The notes beneath the pieces are model-generated. The model saw only the letters and a program-made list of their open reading frames with translations, ran no database searches and was not told the DNA's origin. From Macrotis lagotis (Eukaryota > Chordata > Mammalia > Peramelemorphia > Peramelidae): a stretch of 64,000 nucleotides of DNA. The DNA is taken from positions 259,820,529 through 259,884,528 of the forward strand of contig NC_133666.1 of assembly GCF_037893015.1 (NCBI RefSeq), given 5' to 3'. The position numbers were made by a program, and so were the translations under genes. Positions 1-11,524 of the stretch are shown here, in pieces (the stretch's first letter is position 1; every line of letters starts with the position of its first letter).

Positions 1-365
1 TAAGGACCCCCTCCCCCCATAGCCATTGTGTTCTGTTCAAGATTGGGTGGGATATTCATTCTTTAAATAGATTGTCCAAGGCTGGGGGTGATCTGGATAT
101 AGAGGGGGATCTGTCCAAGGGTGATATGGTGTCCTTCTCAGCCCCTCTTTTTAAAATAGCCCACCTCCCATTGTGTTACTCAATCAAAGTTGATTGTCAC
201 CCCTCAGGAACACCTACGGTTTGAAGGTTATATAAATTGTGAGCCTGGCTGAGCAGCCATGATTGTCTTTTGGTCTAACAGAAAGATAGCCAAATGAATA
301 TCCTTGTGTTGATCTTATTAATAAATGGATTCAACTGCCCAGGAGCTATGTCTCTCAACTCTTAA
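1..365 (+). mobile_element. LTR fragment (endogenous retrovirus type), cut by the window edge
   Basis: This stretch matches, piece by piece, a second copy at 24,844-25,190: both have 'aaggctggggg', a 'cagNccctc' block, a TATA-like 'tatataa' (near 230), 'gccatgattgtctt', 'agccaaatg' and a poly(A)-type 'aataaa' region before the end. That order (TATA box, then poly(A) signal, then terminus) is what an LTR has on its sense strand. No retroviral coding sequence follows, so it is probably solo; the left end is outside the window. Family name not recognised. Confidence 0.6.
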
Positions 366-409
366 CTAATTATCAAGAGACTAAAACCAAATCTTCTAAA
401 TATGGAACT

Positions 410-585
410 GAAGAAGATCATAGAATCCATCTAATCCAGAATGTCTTAATTTTACAGATAAAAAAACTGAGTTCTAGGGAGACTGAGGGATTTGACCAAG
501 TCATGCAGAGTTTTCAGAGAAGTGATTTGAATTCATATCCTCACTCCAGAGTTAAGATGCTTTCTACTGTATCATGCTTAAAAGA
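410..585 (-). repeat. Old CORE-SINE/THER-like relic
   Basis: The pattern 'catagaatccatctaatccag ... tttacagataaaaaaactgag ... gacc-aagtcatgcag ... tttgaattc ... actgtatca' is the decayed reverse form of the widespread mammalian tRNA-derived CORE SINEs. It is heavily diverged and has no visible target duplication. Confidence 0.5.
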
Positions 586-664
586 TAAATGTGAAAATTT
601 ACACTTAGGGTCTACAAGTTTAAGAGAATAGTTTGAAAAGATCTGAGCATTTTAGTGAACTGTG

Positions 665-1230
665 ATTCAATAATTTTACATGGCAACTAAGAAGGTTAAT
701 ACCATCTTAGTTCAAGGGAGACATTAGTGTCTAGGACAAGGGAGGTGAGAGTCCAGAGTATTCTGCTTTGATCAGACCATATTGAGAGTATCTATTGCAG
801 TTCTTAGGACTCCATTTGAAAAGCAGTATTGCTAAATTGGAGAGGGTTCAAAAGAGGACAATCAGGATGGTGGAGACCCTTGAGTTCATGTTACACAGGG
901 ATGAGCAGAGGGAGAAGACAAGGGGAAATGTTAGATCATTTCAGATATTTGGAGGTTTGTTGCTTTAAAGAGCTGTTAGATTTGTTCCGTCCTGGAATGC
1001 AGAAATAGAAGCTATGGGTTGGAGTTGTAATGAAGCAAATTTGAGGGTGAAGAAGCTCTTCCTAACAAATAAAAGGGTCTAAAATGCTTGCTGCCTTGTT
1101 GCAGGTCCTCAAGTAGAGGCTGGAGCATGTGGTATGTTGAGTATGATGTATGTTGTAGTGGGGATTCTTTCTCAGGAATAAGTTGGATTCTGAGGTTCCT
1201 TATGACTGAGATTTTTGAGTCTCAGTGTTG
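665..1230 (+). mobile_element. L3/CR1-clade LINE 3' fragment
   Basis: Typical order of the L3/CR1 3' region is visible: 'attggagagggttcaaaagagg', then 'aggatggtggagacccttgag', 'cagatatttggaggtttg', 'gagctgttagatttgttc', 'ggttggagttgtaatgaagc', and 'caagtagaggctggagcatg ... ggattctttctcaggaataagttgga'. The reading frame is broken. The same family recurs at 28,590-30,118 and 58,180-58,375. Confidence 0.7.
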
Positions 1231-1748
1231 AGAGAACTGAAAAACTTGTCAATGGATATGATTGCTTTGCTGAGTGTATAAAACTATGGTCATTACATAT
1301 AAGATATTGTTTAGAAATTTTTGCAATGTCTAATTTTGGTCAGTGTGTGAAATATATGAATAATTTATCAGTACAATTAATCTGCACAAAGTATTGATTT
1401 GTTTAGTTTGAATGCATACTGGCATGTTTAGTTGGCATATTCCCTGGCGAATGCCAAGAACAAATATATGGCCAGAAATTGTCTCTGTTGCCACAGATTG
1501 TGTTTCATTGGTCTGCTACCTTCCTAGGAAACTGATGTCTTGGTCCTTTCACATGCTGGACATGGTCTCTTTATTTACTAGCAGTATCTTGAGATATGGC
1601 CTGGAACAAGAAGAGAAAAAATTAGAGTAAGCAAGGATACAAAAAAGAAGCAAAGGATAATTGTGCTTTTCCTAATGTATAGCTTAAGGGAGAATCATTA
1701 TTTCCCTCAGAACATAACTCAGTCCCTAAACCAAAGGGTTTTGGAAAT
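1231..1748. other. Unassigned non-coding stretch
   Basis: AT-rich sequence without a repeat I recognise. Two short open frames (60 and 72 codons) lack similarity to any protein I know and look like chance frames. Confidence 0.6.
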
Positions 1749-2480
1749 AAAGAAACCAAGTTCTTCACTATTGTTCTATTAGAAACCAAGAGGGATGGGA
1801 TTTCAGAGAATCCTGGAAAGACTTGCAGGGATGCTGAATGAGATGAGCAGAACCAGAAGAACATTGTATACCCTAACAGCAACATGAGGGGTGATGATTA
1901 ACCTTGATGGACCTGTTCATTCCATCAATGCAATAATCAGGGACAATTTGGGACTGTCTGCAATGGAGAATACTATCTGTGTCCAGAGAAACAACTGTGG
2001 AGTTTGAACAAAGATCAAAGTCTATTACCTTCAATTTTTTAAAAAAGTGTCTTTTTATTACATAATTTTTCTCCTCAAGGATATGATTTCTTTGTCAACA
2101 CATTCAATTTTGATCATGTATAACATGGAAACAATGTAAAGATTATCAAATTGCCTTCTGTGGGGGGTGGGGAAGGGAAGAGAGGGTGGGCAAAAATTAT
2201 AAAGTTCAAAACTTTACAAAAATTATAGGTAGAAACTACTATTGTATATAATCGGAAAACAATTTTTTTAAAAAAGGACTAAAATGTAAGTAAGCATGTT
2301 AAACACAAATGTACATGTACAATGCTCAATAGACTATTCACTGCTTGAGGGGAGGGGAATGGGAAGGGAGGATGGAATTTATGAAACAAAAATATGCACA
2401 TAGATAATTATTGAAAAACTTTCATAACATATAATTGAAAAATAAAATAAAATATCAATTAAAAAAGAAACCAAGTTCTT
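1749..2480 (+). mobile_element. L1 3' end, 5'-truncated, with 17-bp target-site duplication
   Basis: The end of L1 ORF2 plus 3'UTR lies at 1766-2463: 'gaatcctggaaagacttgc', 'gagatgagcagaaccagaag', 'caacatgaggggtgatgatt', 'gtccagagaaacaactgtgg', a 'ggggggtgggg' G-rich block and an A-rich tail with 'aataaaataaaat'. It is bracketed by perfect copies of AAAGAAACCAAGTTCTT at 1749-1765 and 2464-2480. Severe 5' truncation, A-tail and TSD show target-primed insertion; the perfect TSD suggests a fairly recent event. Confidence 0.9.
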
Positions 2481-3050
2481 TTCTGGAGAATCTCAATTAT
2501 TTTTAGTGTCATAAAAAGACCATTGGCACTTTGCTTGTGTCATTTCCAGTTTGGAAATTTAAGGAGAATGTGATGCCCATTTTTTCCCTTTAGTGTTGTG
2601 TGATGAGTTAATAATGAGGAAATATCACTGTAGACATTGTTTTTTTTCCCCTTTGGCTGATAAAGCCAATATTTTAATGGAGTTATAGAAGTCTCTATCG
2701 ATTACAACTTCAAAGAAAAATTAAAAACATATCAAAACTGAACCAGACTGTAGAACTCAGTTACTTGAGCCACAATCCAATTTATTCTTTTGAGCAGGAC
2801 ATGAATGAAAGTAGGTCTACATCAGAATGTTTTTGCCTTCAAATTTAATTTGGATCTTTTTTTAGCAAATAACTTTGATCATAGAAAATAAATGTGTTTA
2901 ATTTAAAGTGATCTTTATAAAAATGTCTAATATTTAATTTAGTTCTGAAAGAGATTTGGCTTTTTGCTACTGTAATGAAGCAGGTCTTTTCTGGTCAATC
3001 ATTTGATATCTTAAATGATGCTTACTAATTTGCTTGTGGTACCAAATGAG
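2481..3050. other. Unassigned AT-rich stretch
   Basis: No repeat family or coding signal recognised. A lone short MIR-like piece ('gatttgcccagggtcacacagctaa') follows at about 3065-3110. Confidence 0.5.
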
Positions 3051-3120
3051 AGAGGCAAATGAGGTTAAGTGATTTGCCCAGGGTCACACAGCTAATAAGT
3101 GTCCAAAACTGGGTATCCAT

Positions 3121-4150
3121 GGCAGATAGGTAGGGGAATGAGAGAGAAATTCTCTCTTCTTGCCCCCAAAGCAAGAAATAATTCCCCCTCAAAAGTGGAG
3201 TTTTACTATAGCTGATTCTTTTCTCTGCTTCTAGAAGAGAAACATCTTTCCTATTGCTGGGCTAGGTCATACAAGTTATTTGGAATCTCTACTCACCATA
3301 TGGATTTCTGGAAAATTCCTACATGGACAATAACTCCTAGATTTTGATGACTCACTCTTCTGATCTTTTGAAACTTAGAAGGCTATCCACATATCTAATC
3401 TCCTTCACCTAATACAGGAAAGATAAAAAAGTGAAGTAGTAAAGAACACTGGTCTCTATTTAGGAATCACCTGAGACCTTCTGACTTTGTTCCTGCCCTA
3501 GTCTCTTTTGTCTCCTCTCCTTTGTCTTGCTCTTTCTCACAGCCCTTCCTTCACCCTTCTCTACCTCCTCCACTCCCCTCCCCCACCGAACAATAGCCAG
3601 ACTGGAAAAAGTCAGACCAAAAAACAAGAGCAAGTCCTTGGTTTTGAATGTACCCCAATTCTAGTATGTAGCCAACAACCAATCACATGGTTAGCAGACA
3701 AGAATTCACCACAGAATATCTGTTACACTTTGTGGAGCAAGACATTTCCATTATATGTCATCAAACCTTTCTGGAAACAGATTCCCTGGCCCCTGCCATG
3801 TTGGGGATTGCATAGGTTGCCACTTCCACTCCACTTATATTTCTAAGGCTTGGTAATTCTGAATATTCTGTAAATTGGTAAGTAGCCTAAGTACACTAAG
3901 ACCCGGACCTTGGCCTGTTCCAGTTCTGACTTTATTAGAATTATGTAAAAAGTTCCTTGATTGAGGATAGAAAATATTGGGTCTTTTTCACCAACAGGGA
4001 AGTTCTGGCATTGTAAAATTTAGACTAAATGCAAAGAACTTCTCTTAACTTTCTTGAAAAATAATTATAGGATTGGAACTCAAAGAGAACTTAGTCCAAT
4101 ATTTATTTTAACATTTAGTACAATATCTTATTTTAACAGTAAGATCACTG
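3121..4150. other. Unassigned stretch
   Basis: Contains a 112-codon open frame (3508-3846) that begins in a C/T-rich tract and has a low-complexity start; no domain is recognisable. I see no splice-framed exon, and treat the frame as chance. Confidence 0.5.
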
Positions 4151-4328
4151 TGGATCTGAAGCTAATCAATCAATAAACATTTAATTGCCTATATTGTGTG
4201 AGACAATATACTAAGCCCTGGGGATACAGAAGGAATTAAAAAATATGCACTGCCCTCAAGCAGCTTACTGTCTAATGGGGGAGGGGTATAACTTGCAAAC
4301 AAATATAAACATACATATATAAAGCAAG

Positions 4329-4386
<58 letters not shown>
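4329..4386. repeat. (CT)n then (TA)n microsatellite
   Basis: About 26 bp of CT dinucleotides pass directly into about 33 bp of TA dinucleotides, inside the L2 relic. Confidence 0.98.
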
Positions 4387-4388
<2 letters not shown>

Positions 4389-4474
4389 AGCTAAATATCA
4401 AAAAGGAAATAACTAGAGGAACACAAAATAATTAGGAGGAATTGAGATCAGATTTCTAATTAATGTATATCCTT

Positions 4475-4750
4475 CATTTTAGAAGAAGACCATGACATCA
4501 GGGAGGTGATGCCATGACAAGCAAGTGAATTGGATTTGAGTGAGGGGGATGCTGTGCTAAGTCACCAGTCTCACATTCTCCTCCAGAGTCATCTGGGTCT
4601 ATTGGCAAGCCTCTAATGTGGGGTAGTTAGGGTTAAGTGACTAGTCCAAGGTCACACAACTAGTAAGTGATATGTCTGAGGATGGATTCAAACTACTGTT
4701 CTCCTGGATTCAAGGTCAGAGCTCTATCTTCTGTACCACCTAACTGCCCT
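4475..4750 (-). mobile_element. SINE with a LINE-like tail
   Basis: One of five copies in the window. On the plus strand it starts 'agaagaagaccatgacatca', runs through 'gtgctaagtcaccag' and 'tctgggtc', and ends in a tRNA/CORE-type head 'ggttaagtgactagtccaag ... ctgtaccacctaactgccc'. Its tail resembles the 3' end of the LINE at 40,940-41,345. Confidence 0.75.
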
Positions 4751-5261
4751 GAACAGCTTTCTATAAAAGATGGGACTTGTGGAATCCAGGGAAGTTAGTA
4801 GGTGGAGATAAGGAGGGAGAGCATTCCAACCTGTGGTTGAGAGATGGGATATATTGTTCATGGAACAGCCAGTAGGACAATGTCACTGGAAAATTATAGT
4901 AGGGAGGAAGAAGTAATGAAACAAGAAATGTAGGAGGGGATTAGTTTATGACGAGCTTTGAATGTCAAGCAGATCATGTTGTATTTGTTCCTAGAAGCAA
5001 TAAGCAGTCAATGGAGTTTCTTGAGTAGGGGAGCCATATGGTTGGACTTGTGCTTTAGGAAAATCACTTTGGTGGTAGATGGATTGCAGTGGGGAGAGAT
5101 GTGAGACAGGTGGACCCAATAACATCCTATGATAATAGTCCAGACTTGACTTGCCAGAGGAGAGAAGGGAATATTATTAGAATGATGTTGCAAGGATAAA
5201 ACTGGCAGAACTTGGCCACAACTTGGATATGGGGGGCAGAGAGATAGTGAGGAGTTGAAGA

Positions 5262-5515
5262 TGATGATAGTCAGCATTTATATAGTGCTTACTATGCTTT
5301 AGGTTCTGTAGTAAATACTTGAAAATTATTATCTTATCTGATCCTTCCAATAACCCTTTGAGATAGATTTTATTGTCATTCCCATTTTACAGATGAGGAA
5401 TCTGAGACAGAGTTAAGTGACTTGCCTAGGATCATATAGCTAGGAAATATGTAAGATTGTATTTGAACTCAAGTCTTCCTGACTCCAGGTCCACTGTGAT
5501 ACCTAGTAGTCTGAG
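5262..5515 (-). repeat. MIR-like CORE SINE
   Basis: Plus-strand landmarks are 'cagcatttatatagtgctt', 'ttttacagatgaggaatctgag', 'gttaagtgacttgcctagg' and 'tttgaactcaagtcttcctgactccag', the reverse form of MIR. Confidence 0.8.
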
Positions 5516-6237
5516 AGATTAGGAGGATGATATTGACCACTACAGTATAAGAGGAGTCAGGAATGGAGGAGAGGAATGATTAGAGCAGGGGAAGGGGAAG
5601 TCGGACCTGCAGGACTGTATTAGTCTTACAAAATCATTTAGTCTAGTACTGCCATGGCAACCACAGGTGAGAGTCAAAATTCAATAAATCTAGTAACTTT
5701 TTAGGGGTGAATTAATTAAAATTTGATCAAATATAGCAGGCTAATTTTTAAATTGATAATTCTGTATAACTCATGAATGATGTTATAAATATCCAAATGC
5801 CCCTTGGCAAAAAAAGATCCCTCAACCCTGGTTTAGAGGGCATGCTCTGTTTTGGGCATGTTGAATTTAGGGTGTCTACTAGACACCTTTTAGATGTTTG
5901 AAATTTCATTGAAGATGTGAGACTGAAGGTCAGCCAAGAAGTTGGGGTATGTCAGAATCGAACCCCCTCTTTCTGAATGCTTTATAATTTATTCACTGTG
6001 TCTATACTCTTACATGTCTGAGCTCAGATTGGATCAGATGTGTTTGAGTTGCTATTAGAATTTTTTTTACCTGGCTTAAAAATAATTAGATAGGGGATAT
6101 CCACAGTGGTACAAAAGTTAGCCATCAGGTACAGTCATACTGGAGAGGGTTAGTATGTCCCTGATTCTTTAGAGATTGGGGGTAAGTTGGACTGGGTGAG
6201 CATATTATGACAACAGCACCCTGGAGGTGTTGGTTGA

Positions 6238-6556
6238 TGATGTTGTTCCTTTGTCTTTGAAGAAGACCATGACATCAGAGGGATGATTGCATGAATTGGA
6301 TGCATGTGAATTGGGTTTGAGTGAAGGGATGCTGTGCTAAATCACCAGCCTCACTTTTTGCACCAGAGCTATCTGGGTCCATTTACCAGATATGGATCAG
6401 GAGAACTGGAGATATGCTGGAGGGGAGGTAATCAAGGTTAAGTGATTTGCCCAAGGTCACACAGCTACTAAGTGTCAAGTGTCTTAGGTTGAATTTGAAC
6501 TCAGGTCCTCCTGACTTCAGGGCCAGTGTTCTACCCACTGAATCTTTTAGCTATCC
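6238..6556 (-). mobile_element. SINE with a LINE-like tail
   Basis: Begins 'gttgttcctttgtctttgaagaagacc' (in two pieces here because of length) and shows the family's 'gctgtgctaaatcaccagcctcac' middle and 'ttgcccaaggtcacacagct' head. Same family as 4475-4750, 23,085-23,385, 39,815-40,060 and 63,580-63,818. Confidence 0.75.
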
Positions 6557-7290
6557 AGTGATGGTTACACCTGGCCCAGGAATTTGCAGTAAAGTTGGAA
6601 ACAAAGATTACCCTGGGGAGGAAATACTTTGTAATCTTTCTCCCTCCACAAAACAGTTAAGGGTAAAGCCTTATTCTCTTCATGCTAGTTATAACACTAT
6701 GGTCTAGGATCCATACAAGAACAAAATTTGTCCTCTTTTCAACAGTCTGTTTTATACAAGTTCATTCAATTATTTATGCGATAATTTTTTACTGAAATAG
6801 ATTTTTTTTTTTGTTAGCAAGGTTAGCAATACTCCCAGGACAATTCTGTTCATTTAGCATAAAGCCTATGAAAAGAGATGCTTGTCAGGAAAAAGAAAAT
6901 GATAGTTATTTCTAATGTAAAAAAGGTTAAGGATGAAGAGCTTAGATTTTTTTTTTCCCACAAGTTATGGTGTATCATGTTCTGAAAACCGAGTAAGTAT
7001 GACTTTGCCTAGTTCTTATAGAAGTTCAAACTTACAGATAAAGGACCACATTTTAAAACTATCATAAATCTGAGTCTGGCTTTCACCAGGCAAGAATTCT
7101 ATTTTTAGTGTGTCTGGATTGCAGCTTTCCCCTCTGGAAACTGATGATGACTGCAAAGTGAGAATGAAAAATGAAAGTTTAAGGGAGGGGATGGTGAAGA
7201 AGAATGAAAATAACATGTAGCCCATGGAGCTCTGGGGCACTAATTCAGTTCAGGTCAGTGTTAATTACAAATATTTCCTTTTCCTTTATT
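6557..7290. other. Unassigned stretch
   Basis: No repeat or coding signal recognised. The open frames at 6447-6707 and 7016-7240 have no known similarity; the first overlaps the SINE. Confidence 0.5.
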
Positions 7291-7365
7291 TTTTTGGTTC
7301 TTAGTTCAATGCCTGACCCATAGCAGACTCTTAATAAATATGTATTGATTGGTTCTAGTAAAGTG
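7290..7365 (+). mobile_element. L2 LINE 3' terminus
   Basis: Short match to the L2 end: 'tagttcaatgcctgaccca-tagcagactcttaataaatatgtattgattgg'-type order (split here), the classic last bases of L2. Confidence 0.6.
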
Positions 7366-7734
7366 AGGTTGATTATTAATAAAAAATATTTATCCTTATC
7401 TATATTGATTTATATGTGCTTATCTTAAGGAGACAAATCTATTCTGAATTTTAACCCCCTACTGGGCAGGAAATTTTCTATTCAATTGAAAAAAATAGTA
7501 CTTCTCATAGATGGTTGCTTAATAATACTTTTGATAATGATGAGTTATGAGGTGAATTCTCTGATATGAAACTGGCTAAATATAGGGATGTGATTACGAA
7601 GCATTTCTGTAAAATATGATTGTGATCTTAGGTTTGTCCAGATGTGTTCCAAGATGTTAGTCATACCCAAAGATGTATTTACTTTTTATATATCACATTA
7701 GCAAATACTATAGCACGTATTCCTGAAATTCATA

Positions 7735-8035
7735 AAAAAAAGGGCACATAATAATTTTCCTCTTCAATTCTCTTGGCTGATCTCTTGGATGAATGCTATC
7801 CATTCTTCAAGGACCTTTTCAAGCTCAGCTCTGCTGTCCATCTCTCCTTGACTATTTCAGCTCATAATGACTTGAACTCCTTGTCTTCCAATTCTATTCA
7901 TTTGGTACATAGTTTTGTATTGCTGGTCAGGTCACACATATCAAGACACTTGTTTATATAGCTTTTGCATCCATCACAGTGCCTACTATGGTTTACTTTG
8001 TATAAAGTAAGTAGACCAAAGGAATTTAGAGTTAG
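7735..8035 (+). mobile_element. L2 LINE 3' fragment, diverged
   Basis: Shows the L2 pattern of 'ttcaaggaccttttcaagctcag', a Thr/Leu-like C/T-rich middle and 'tttatatagcttttgcatcc...cacagtgcctactatgg'. Open frame 7773-7961 is a chance frame inside it. Confidence 0.55.
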
Positions 8036-8067
8036 ATGTGATCTTGGGAATCATCTAGTCCTACTAG

Positions 8068-8325
8068 GGACAGGGGGGTGGCACAGTAGATAGAGGGCTG
8101 GGCCTGGAGTCAGGAAGACTCATTTTCCTGAATTCAGATCTAGCCTCCAATACTACTAGCTCTGGACCCTGAAAAGTCACGTATCCTTGTCTGCCTCAGT
8201 TCCTTATCAGTAAAAATTGAGCCGGAGAAGAAAATGGCAAATTACTCCAGTATTTTTGCTAAAAAAATTCCAAAGTGGGTCATGACGAGTCAGACCTAAC
8301 TGAAAAGTAAATGAACAACAGCTAC
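8068..8325 (+). mobile_element. MAR1-type SINE, plus orientation
   Basis: Reads 'ggtggcacagtagatagagg', 'ctggagtcaggaagactca', 'gccggagaagaaaatggcaaa', 'ttactccagtatttttgc', 'ggtcatgacgagtcagacc' and ends 'aatgaacaac'. This is the MAR1 order: tRNA-like head, CORE, then the 'ggcaaa...ctccag...gtca' 3' half. Confidence 0.85.
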
Positions 8326-8339
8326 GTACCCCTTTTTAA

Positions 8340-9260
8340 TTTTACAGTGGAGACAATCAACCAATAACATTTATTAGGCACCTACTAGTCACAGTGCTAA
8401 ATGTTGGTGATACAAATATAATATTGAAAAGGTCTATGATTTCTCTGAGGTCAGGGACTATCTTCAAGGGGAAAATCTTTTCATAGATAAATAAATAAGT
8501 AAAGCTTTTGCAGAAATAGCACAAAGTGATTGTAGAGGAGGAGGTTGGCACTAGCAAAGAGAGGAATCAGAATTGTGTCTTGAAGGAAGTTCTAATGGGA
8601 CCTTAGAAATCTAAGGGGCAGAGATCAGGAAAGCGTACATTGTGGACAAGATGGTCAACATTTGCAAAGGCATGGGGATGGAATGTTGTATATGAGAAAG
8701 AGAAAACAGATCAATCTGGCTGGAGCAGGGAAGTAATGTATCATCTTCATGAAGAAGAAGATTGTAAATAGGATGAATTACCAAGTGGAGGAGTTTGTGT
8801 TTGCTCCTAGACATGGCCTCTGAAGCTTCTTAAGCAGAGGAATGACTTGTTAGTGTTATACTTTAAAAGCATCAATTTGGCAACAGTATGGAGGGTAGAC
8901 ATGAGAGGGGAGAGGTTGGATGTAGGAAACCAATAAGTTGTTGAGGACTTTCAGTTGTGTCTGACTTTGTGTTCTCATTTGACAAAGATGCTGAAGTGGT
9001 TTGTCATTTCCTTCTCCATCTCCCTTTTTACAGATGAGGAACTGAGACAAACAGGGTGAAGTGACTTATGAGGGTCACATAAAGAGTCTGAGGCTGGATT
9101 TGAACTTGGGCCCTGCTGATTAAAGACCTGGAGCTCTATCCACTGTACCACTTAGCTATCCGAGACCAATAAGGAAATAAAGAACCTTGTTGAACTTGGG
9201 GAGGGCATTTTCAGCTGGGTGGTGATGATGGAAATCAGATTGTAAGGGCTAGGGAAGTGA
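8340..9260 (-). mobile_element. L2 LINE 3' region, split by a MAR1
   Basis: Plus-strand landmarks: 'aaccaataacatttattaggcacc', 'cagtgctaaatgttggtgata', 'gcaaaggcatggggatggaa', 'ctggctggagcaggga', then (beyond 9175) 'ttgaacttggggagggcatt'. These follow the reverse-L2 order also seen at 27,380-28,140. Confidence 0.65.
8938..9172 (-). mobile_element. MAR1-type SINE
   Basis: Plus strand runs 'ttcagttgtgtctgactttg', 'gaagtggtttgtcatttcc', 'ttttacagatgaggaactgag', 'atttgaacttgggccctgc', 'cactgtaccacttagctatcc': the full reverse MAR1 order. Confidence 0.85.
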
Positions 9261-9394
9261 ATGGGATCCCAGGACTGTACACAACACTCTCCTTCAAACA
9301 TTTGACTTTTTGGTCATACTGATCTGTTTTCTGTTTCCTATATAGGACATTCTATCTTGTCTCCACATGGCTGAGCAGAGGCTGTCCCCCAAAT

Positions 9395-9532
9395 CCAGAG
9401 TGCTTTCCCTCCTTCCCTTCCCCTACAAAATCTTTAGCTTCCTTTTAAGTTTAGTTCAAGGGAAACCTCATCTGATTCCCCTAGTTACTTTTGTTCTCTC
9501 TACGCTTAAAACTTCACTAAGACTTTTGGAAT

Positions 9533-9583
<51 letters not shown>

Positions 9584-9715
9584 TTAATTTTCAGTGTACA
9601 TATTCTTTCCCCACTAGAATGCAAACTTCTTGATGACATGGCCTATGTCATTTTTCATTTTATCCTTGTACCTGATAAGTTGAAGGTGCTTTATAAATGA
9701 TTATTAAAGAGTAAT
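9395..9715 (+). mobile_element. L2 LINE 3' end with (AT)n inside
   Basis: 'cttttaagtttagttcaagg', '...ccccactagaatgcaaacttc', 'ttgatgacatggcctatg' and 'gtgctttataaatgattatt' are the successive landmarks of an L2 3' end. A run of about 40 bp of AT dinucleotides (9536-9577) interrupts it. Confidence 0.75.
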
Positions 9716-9755
9716 TTGAATTCAACAAGGTGTAATTTGAATTCAACAAGGTGCT
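9713..9755. repeat. Two-copy tandem repeat
   Basis: The unit GTAATTTGAATTCAACAAGG occurs twice, joined by a T, with no mismatch that I see. Confidence 0.9.
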
Positions 9756-9849
9756 CAAGTTCATACATAAGGTAAGGAGACAGGTATGCATTTCAAACTA
9801 GATAGATGGTGGCAATGGATAGAGCATAGGACCTGGCATCATCTGTGAG

Positions 9850-10067
9850 ATATACATGTGTATGTCTGTGTGTGTTGTATACATACACAATAGTTATAAT
9901 ACAAGGCAAAATGTGGTGAGATTCATATGAGAAATATGAAGTATAAGATATCATTTTTCAGTTGAGGGAATAATAGGAGGCATCATGCTGGGAAGTGACA
10001 ACTGAAATAGAAGGCAGGGGTTAAATAAAAAGTCTGAAGGAAGAAAGGGGTTTTAAAAGGCTAAGAT
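9850..10067 (+). repeat. Inverted-repeat arm 1 (partner at 11,525-11,735)
   Basis: From 'tgtgtgttgtatacataca' through 'ggcaaaatgtggtgagattc' and 'aataggaggcatcatg' to 'ggttttaaaaggctaagata', this stretch matches the reverse complement of 11,525-11,735. My hand alignment has about 15 mismatches and two gaps over some 195 bp. Not a family I recognise. A MIR-like scrap lies just to its left. Confidence 0.9.
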
Positions 10068-10124
10068 AGGTAGTTGAGTAATTTCCTATATAGGACTATA
10101 TACTACAGCACATATTCCTGAAAT

Positions 10125-10225
10125 TCATTGCTGGGTTATCTTGGACAAGTCTGTTTGCTTCAGTTTCTTCACAAATGGGTATAATAGTAGCACTTATCTC
10201 CCAGGAATCACATGAAATAATAATT
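10125..10225 (+). repeat. MIR-like fragment
   Basis: 'gggttatcttggacaagtct', 'cttcagtttcttcacaaatg' and 'gggtataatagtagcactta' are the MIR 3' half. A purine/pyrimidine-alternating 'catgtacatatatg' tract follows to about 10,330. Confidence 0.65.
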
Positions 10226-10375
10226 ATATATGTAAACATACACATTTGTACATGCATTTACATGTGTACATATATGTGTGAACATATAAGTATGTATGCA
10301 TGTATGCATGTAGGTATGTAGTATGTATAATGGTTTGGAAAGCATGGAGTGAAAAATAATCAATACTCATTGGCT

Positions 10376-11480
10376 ACAATACCCCTACCAGGTAGTCATT
10401 CATATCTGCAGTCTAATCTACATTCTTCTCTCTGATCACCAGGAAGGAGGAGAAGCTATGTGGTCATTACACTTTCCTAATGTTTCCTAATGAGCTAGCA
10501 AAGGCAGCAGAGTCATTCTTATCCAATCAAATACTATAAGGTCTATTAACATTTTTTTTTTTGCCTGCCTGCCTCCTAAAATTCCTCATCTAGGGAAATG
10601 CTCCCTTGGTGCTTTTATTCCCATATTTCATTCTAGGGATTCAGCAGGTTTTAAAATTGGTTTTCTTTGCTTTGCTTCCTTACTATTCCCTTTATTGAAT
10701 TTTAAGATGGGATAAGAGATTAAAAATTCTGGGAGAACAAATGTAGTTCTTTTTCAAGGCCAGAGGGATGGATTAAATGAACCTTCAAGGTTCCTTTAAA
10801 ACCTTGTAAGACTTCTAAAATGAAAAATAAAAAAAACCACAATCCATTGGCGAAAGAGATGACATGATATCCTGGGCTATCCAACCTATTAGGTTGTTTT
10901 GAGAATTAGAATAATTTCTTATTAAAAGAATTACAAGAGGAGGCAAAGGAACAAAGAATTTTAACTATGTTGATTGAAATATGGTGGGAGAAATTAGGGA
11001 ATAATTTGGATTCTAGTCGCCTATTTCAAAATAGAAACAGCTACATTTTTGAGCTTGTACATCTCTTTGAATGTGGGCTTTGACAGTTTCAACAGGTGGC
11101 GCTTACCGTCAAAGAAACAGGGGTGTGTGGAAGGGGGAGAGCAAAAGAGGAGGCATGATTGAATACTTCAGTATGCAATTACATTTTCTGCATAATTAGT
11201 CATAAATTGAGCATCCAAACATAGATGCATGCGTAATTAATTATGACTTATTTAAAAGCACTCTGCTGGTGACACTTTGTTCTTCATTTCCTGCAAATCA
11301 AATTACTGAAGTTTTCATTTCATTTCAAAAATAATTTCCCTCATGTTATTATTATTTTTAAATTTTAAATTGAGATACAGGAAGATGAAAATGCTCCTGC
11401 CAGGAGAGATAAATACTGAAGTGAGTACTGGTAGGGAGGGATGGTGTCTAAAGAAAATCAAGGAGGTTCAAATCACTGAA
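10376..11480. other. Unassigned, repeat-poor stretch between the inverted arms
   Basis: About 1.1 kb with no repeat I recognise. 11,160-11,350 is rich in TAAT/ATTA homeodomain-type cores ('cataattagtcataaattg', 'gtaattaattatgac') and has normal sequence complexity. This might be a conserved non-coding element, but conservation cannot be judged from one genome. Confidence 0.35.
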
Positions 11481-11524
11481 ACAGTCTGAAATGGAGTCCC
11501 CACTTCTTCAGTCTCTCCACCAAA

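Larger units (their letters stand above)
4155..5260 (-). mobile_element. L2 LINE 3' region, split by a SINE
   Basis: Read on the minus strand this is an L2 3' end. On the plus strand it appears as 'caatcaataaacatttaattgcc ... ctaagccctggggataca ... ccctcaagcagcttactgtctaatggg', then, after the SINE at 4475-4750, 'gagggagagcattccaacctg', 'ggaacagccagtaggacaatgtcactgg', 'gagctttgaatgtcaagcagat' and 'ggatatggggggcagagagatagtgagga'. Further L2-like pieces continue at about 5495-5600 and 5855-5945. Confidence 0.75.

Noticed and set aside
9536-9577. Possible regulatory AT-rich element
   Set aside because: It is a plain (AT)n microsatellite within an L2 3' end.
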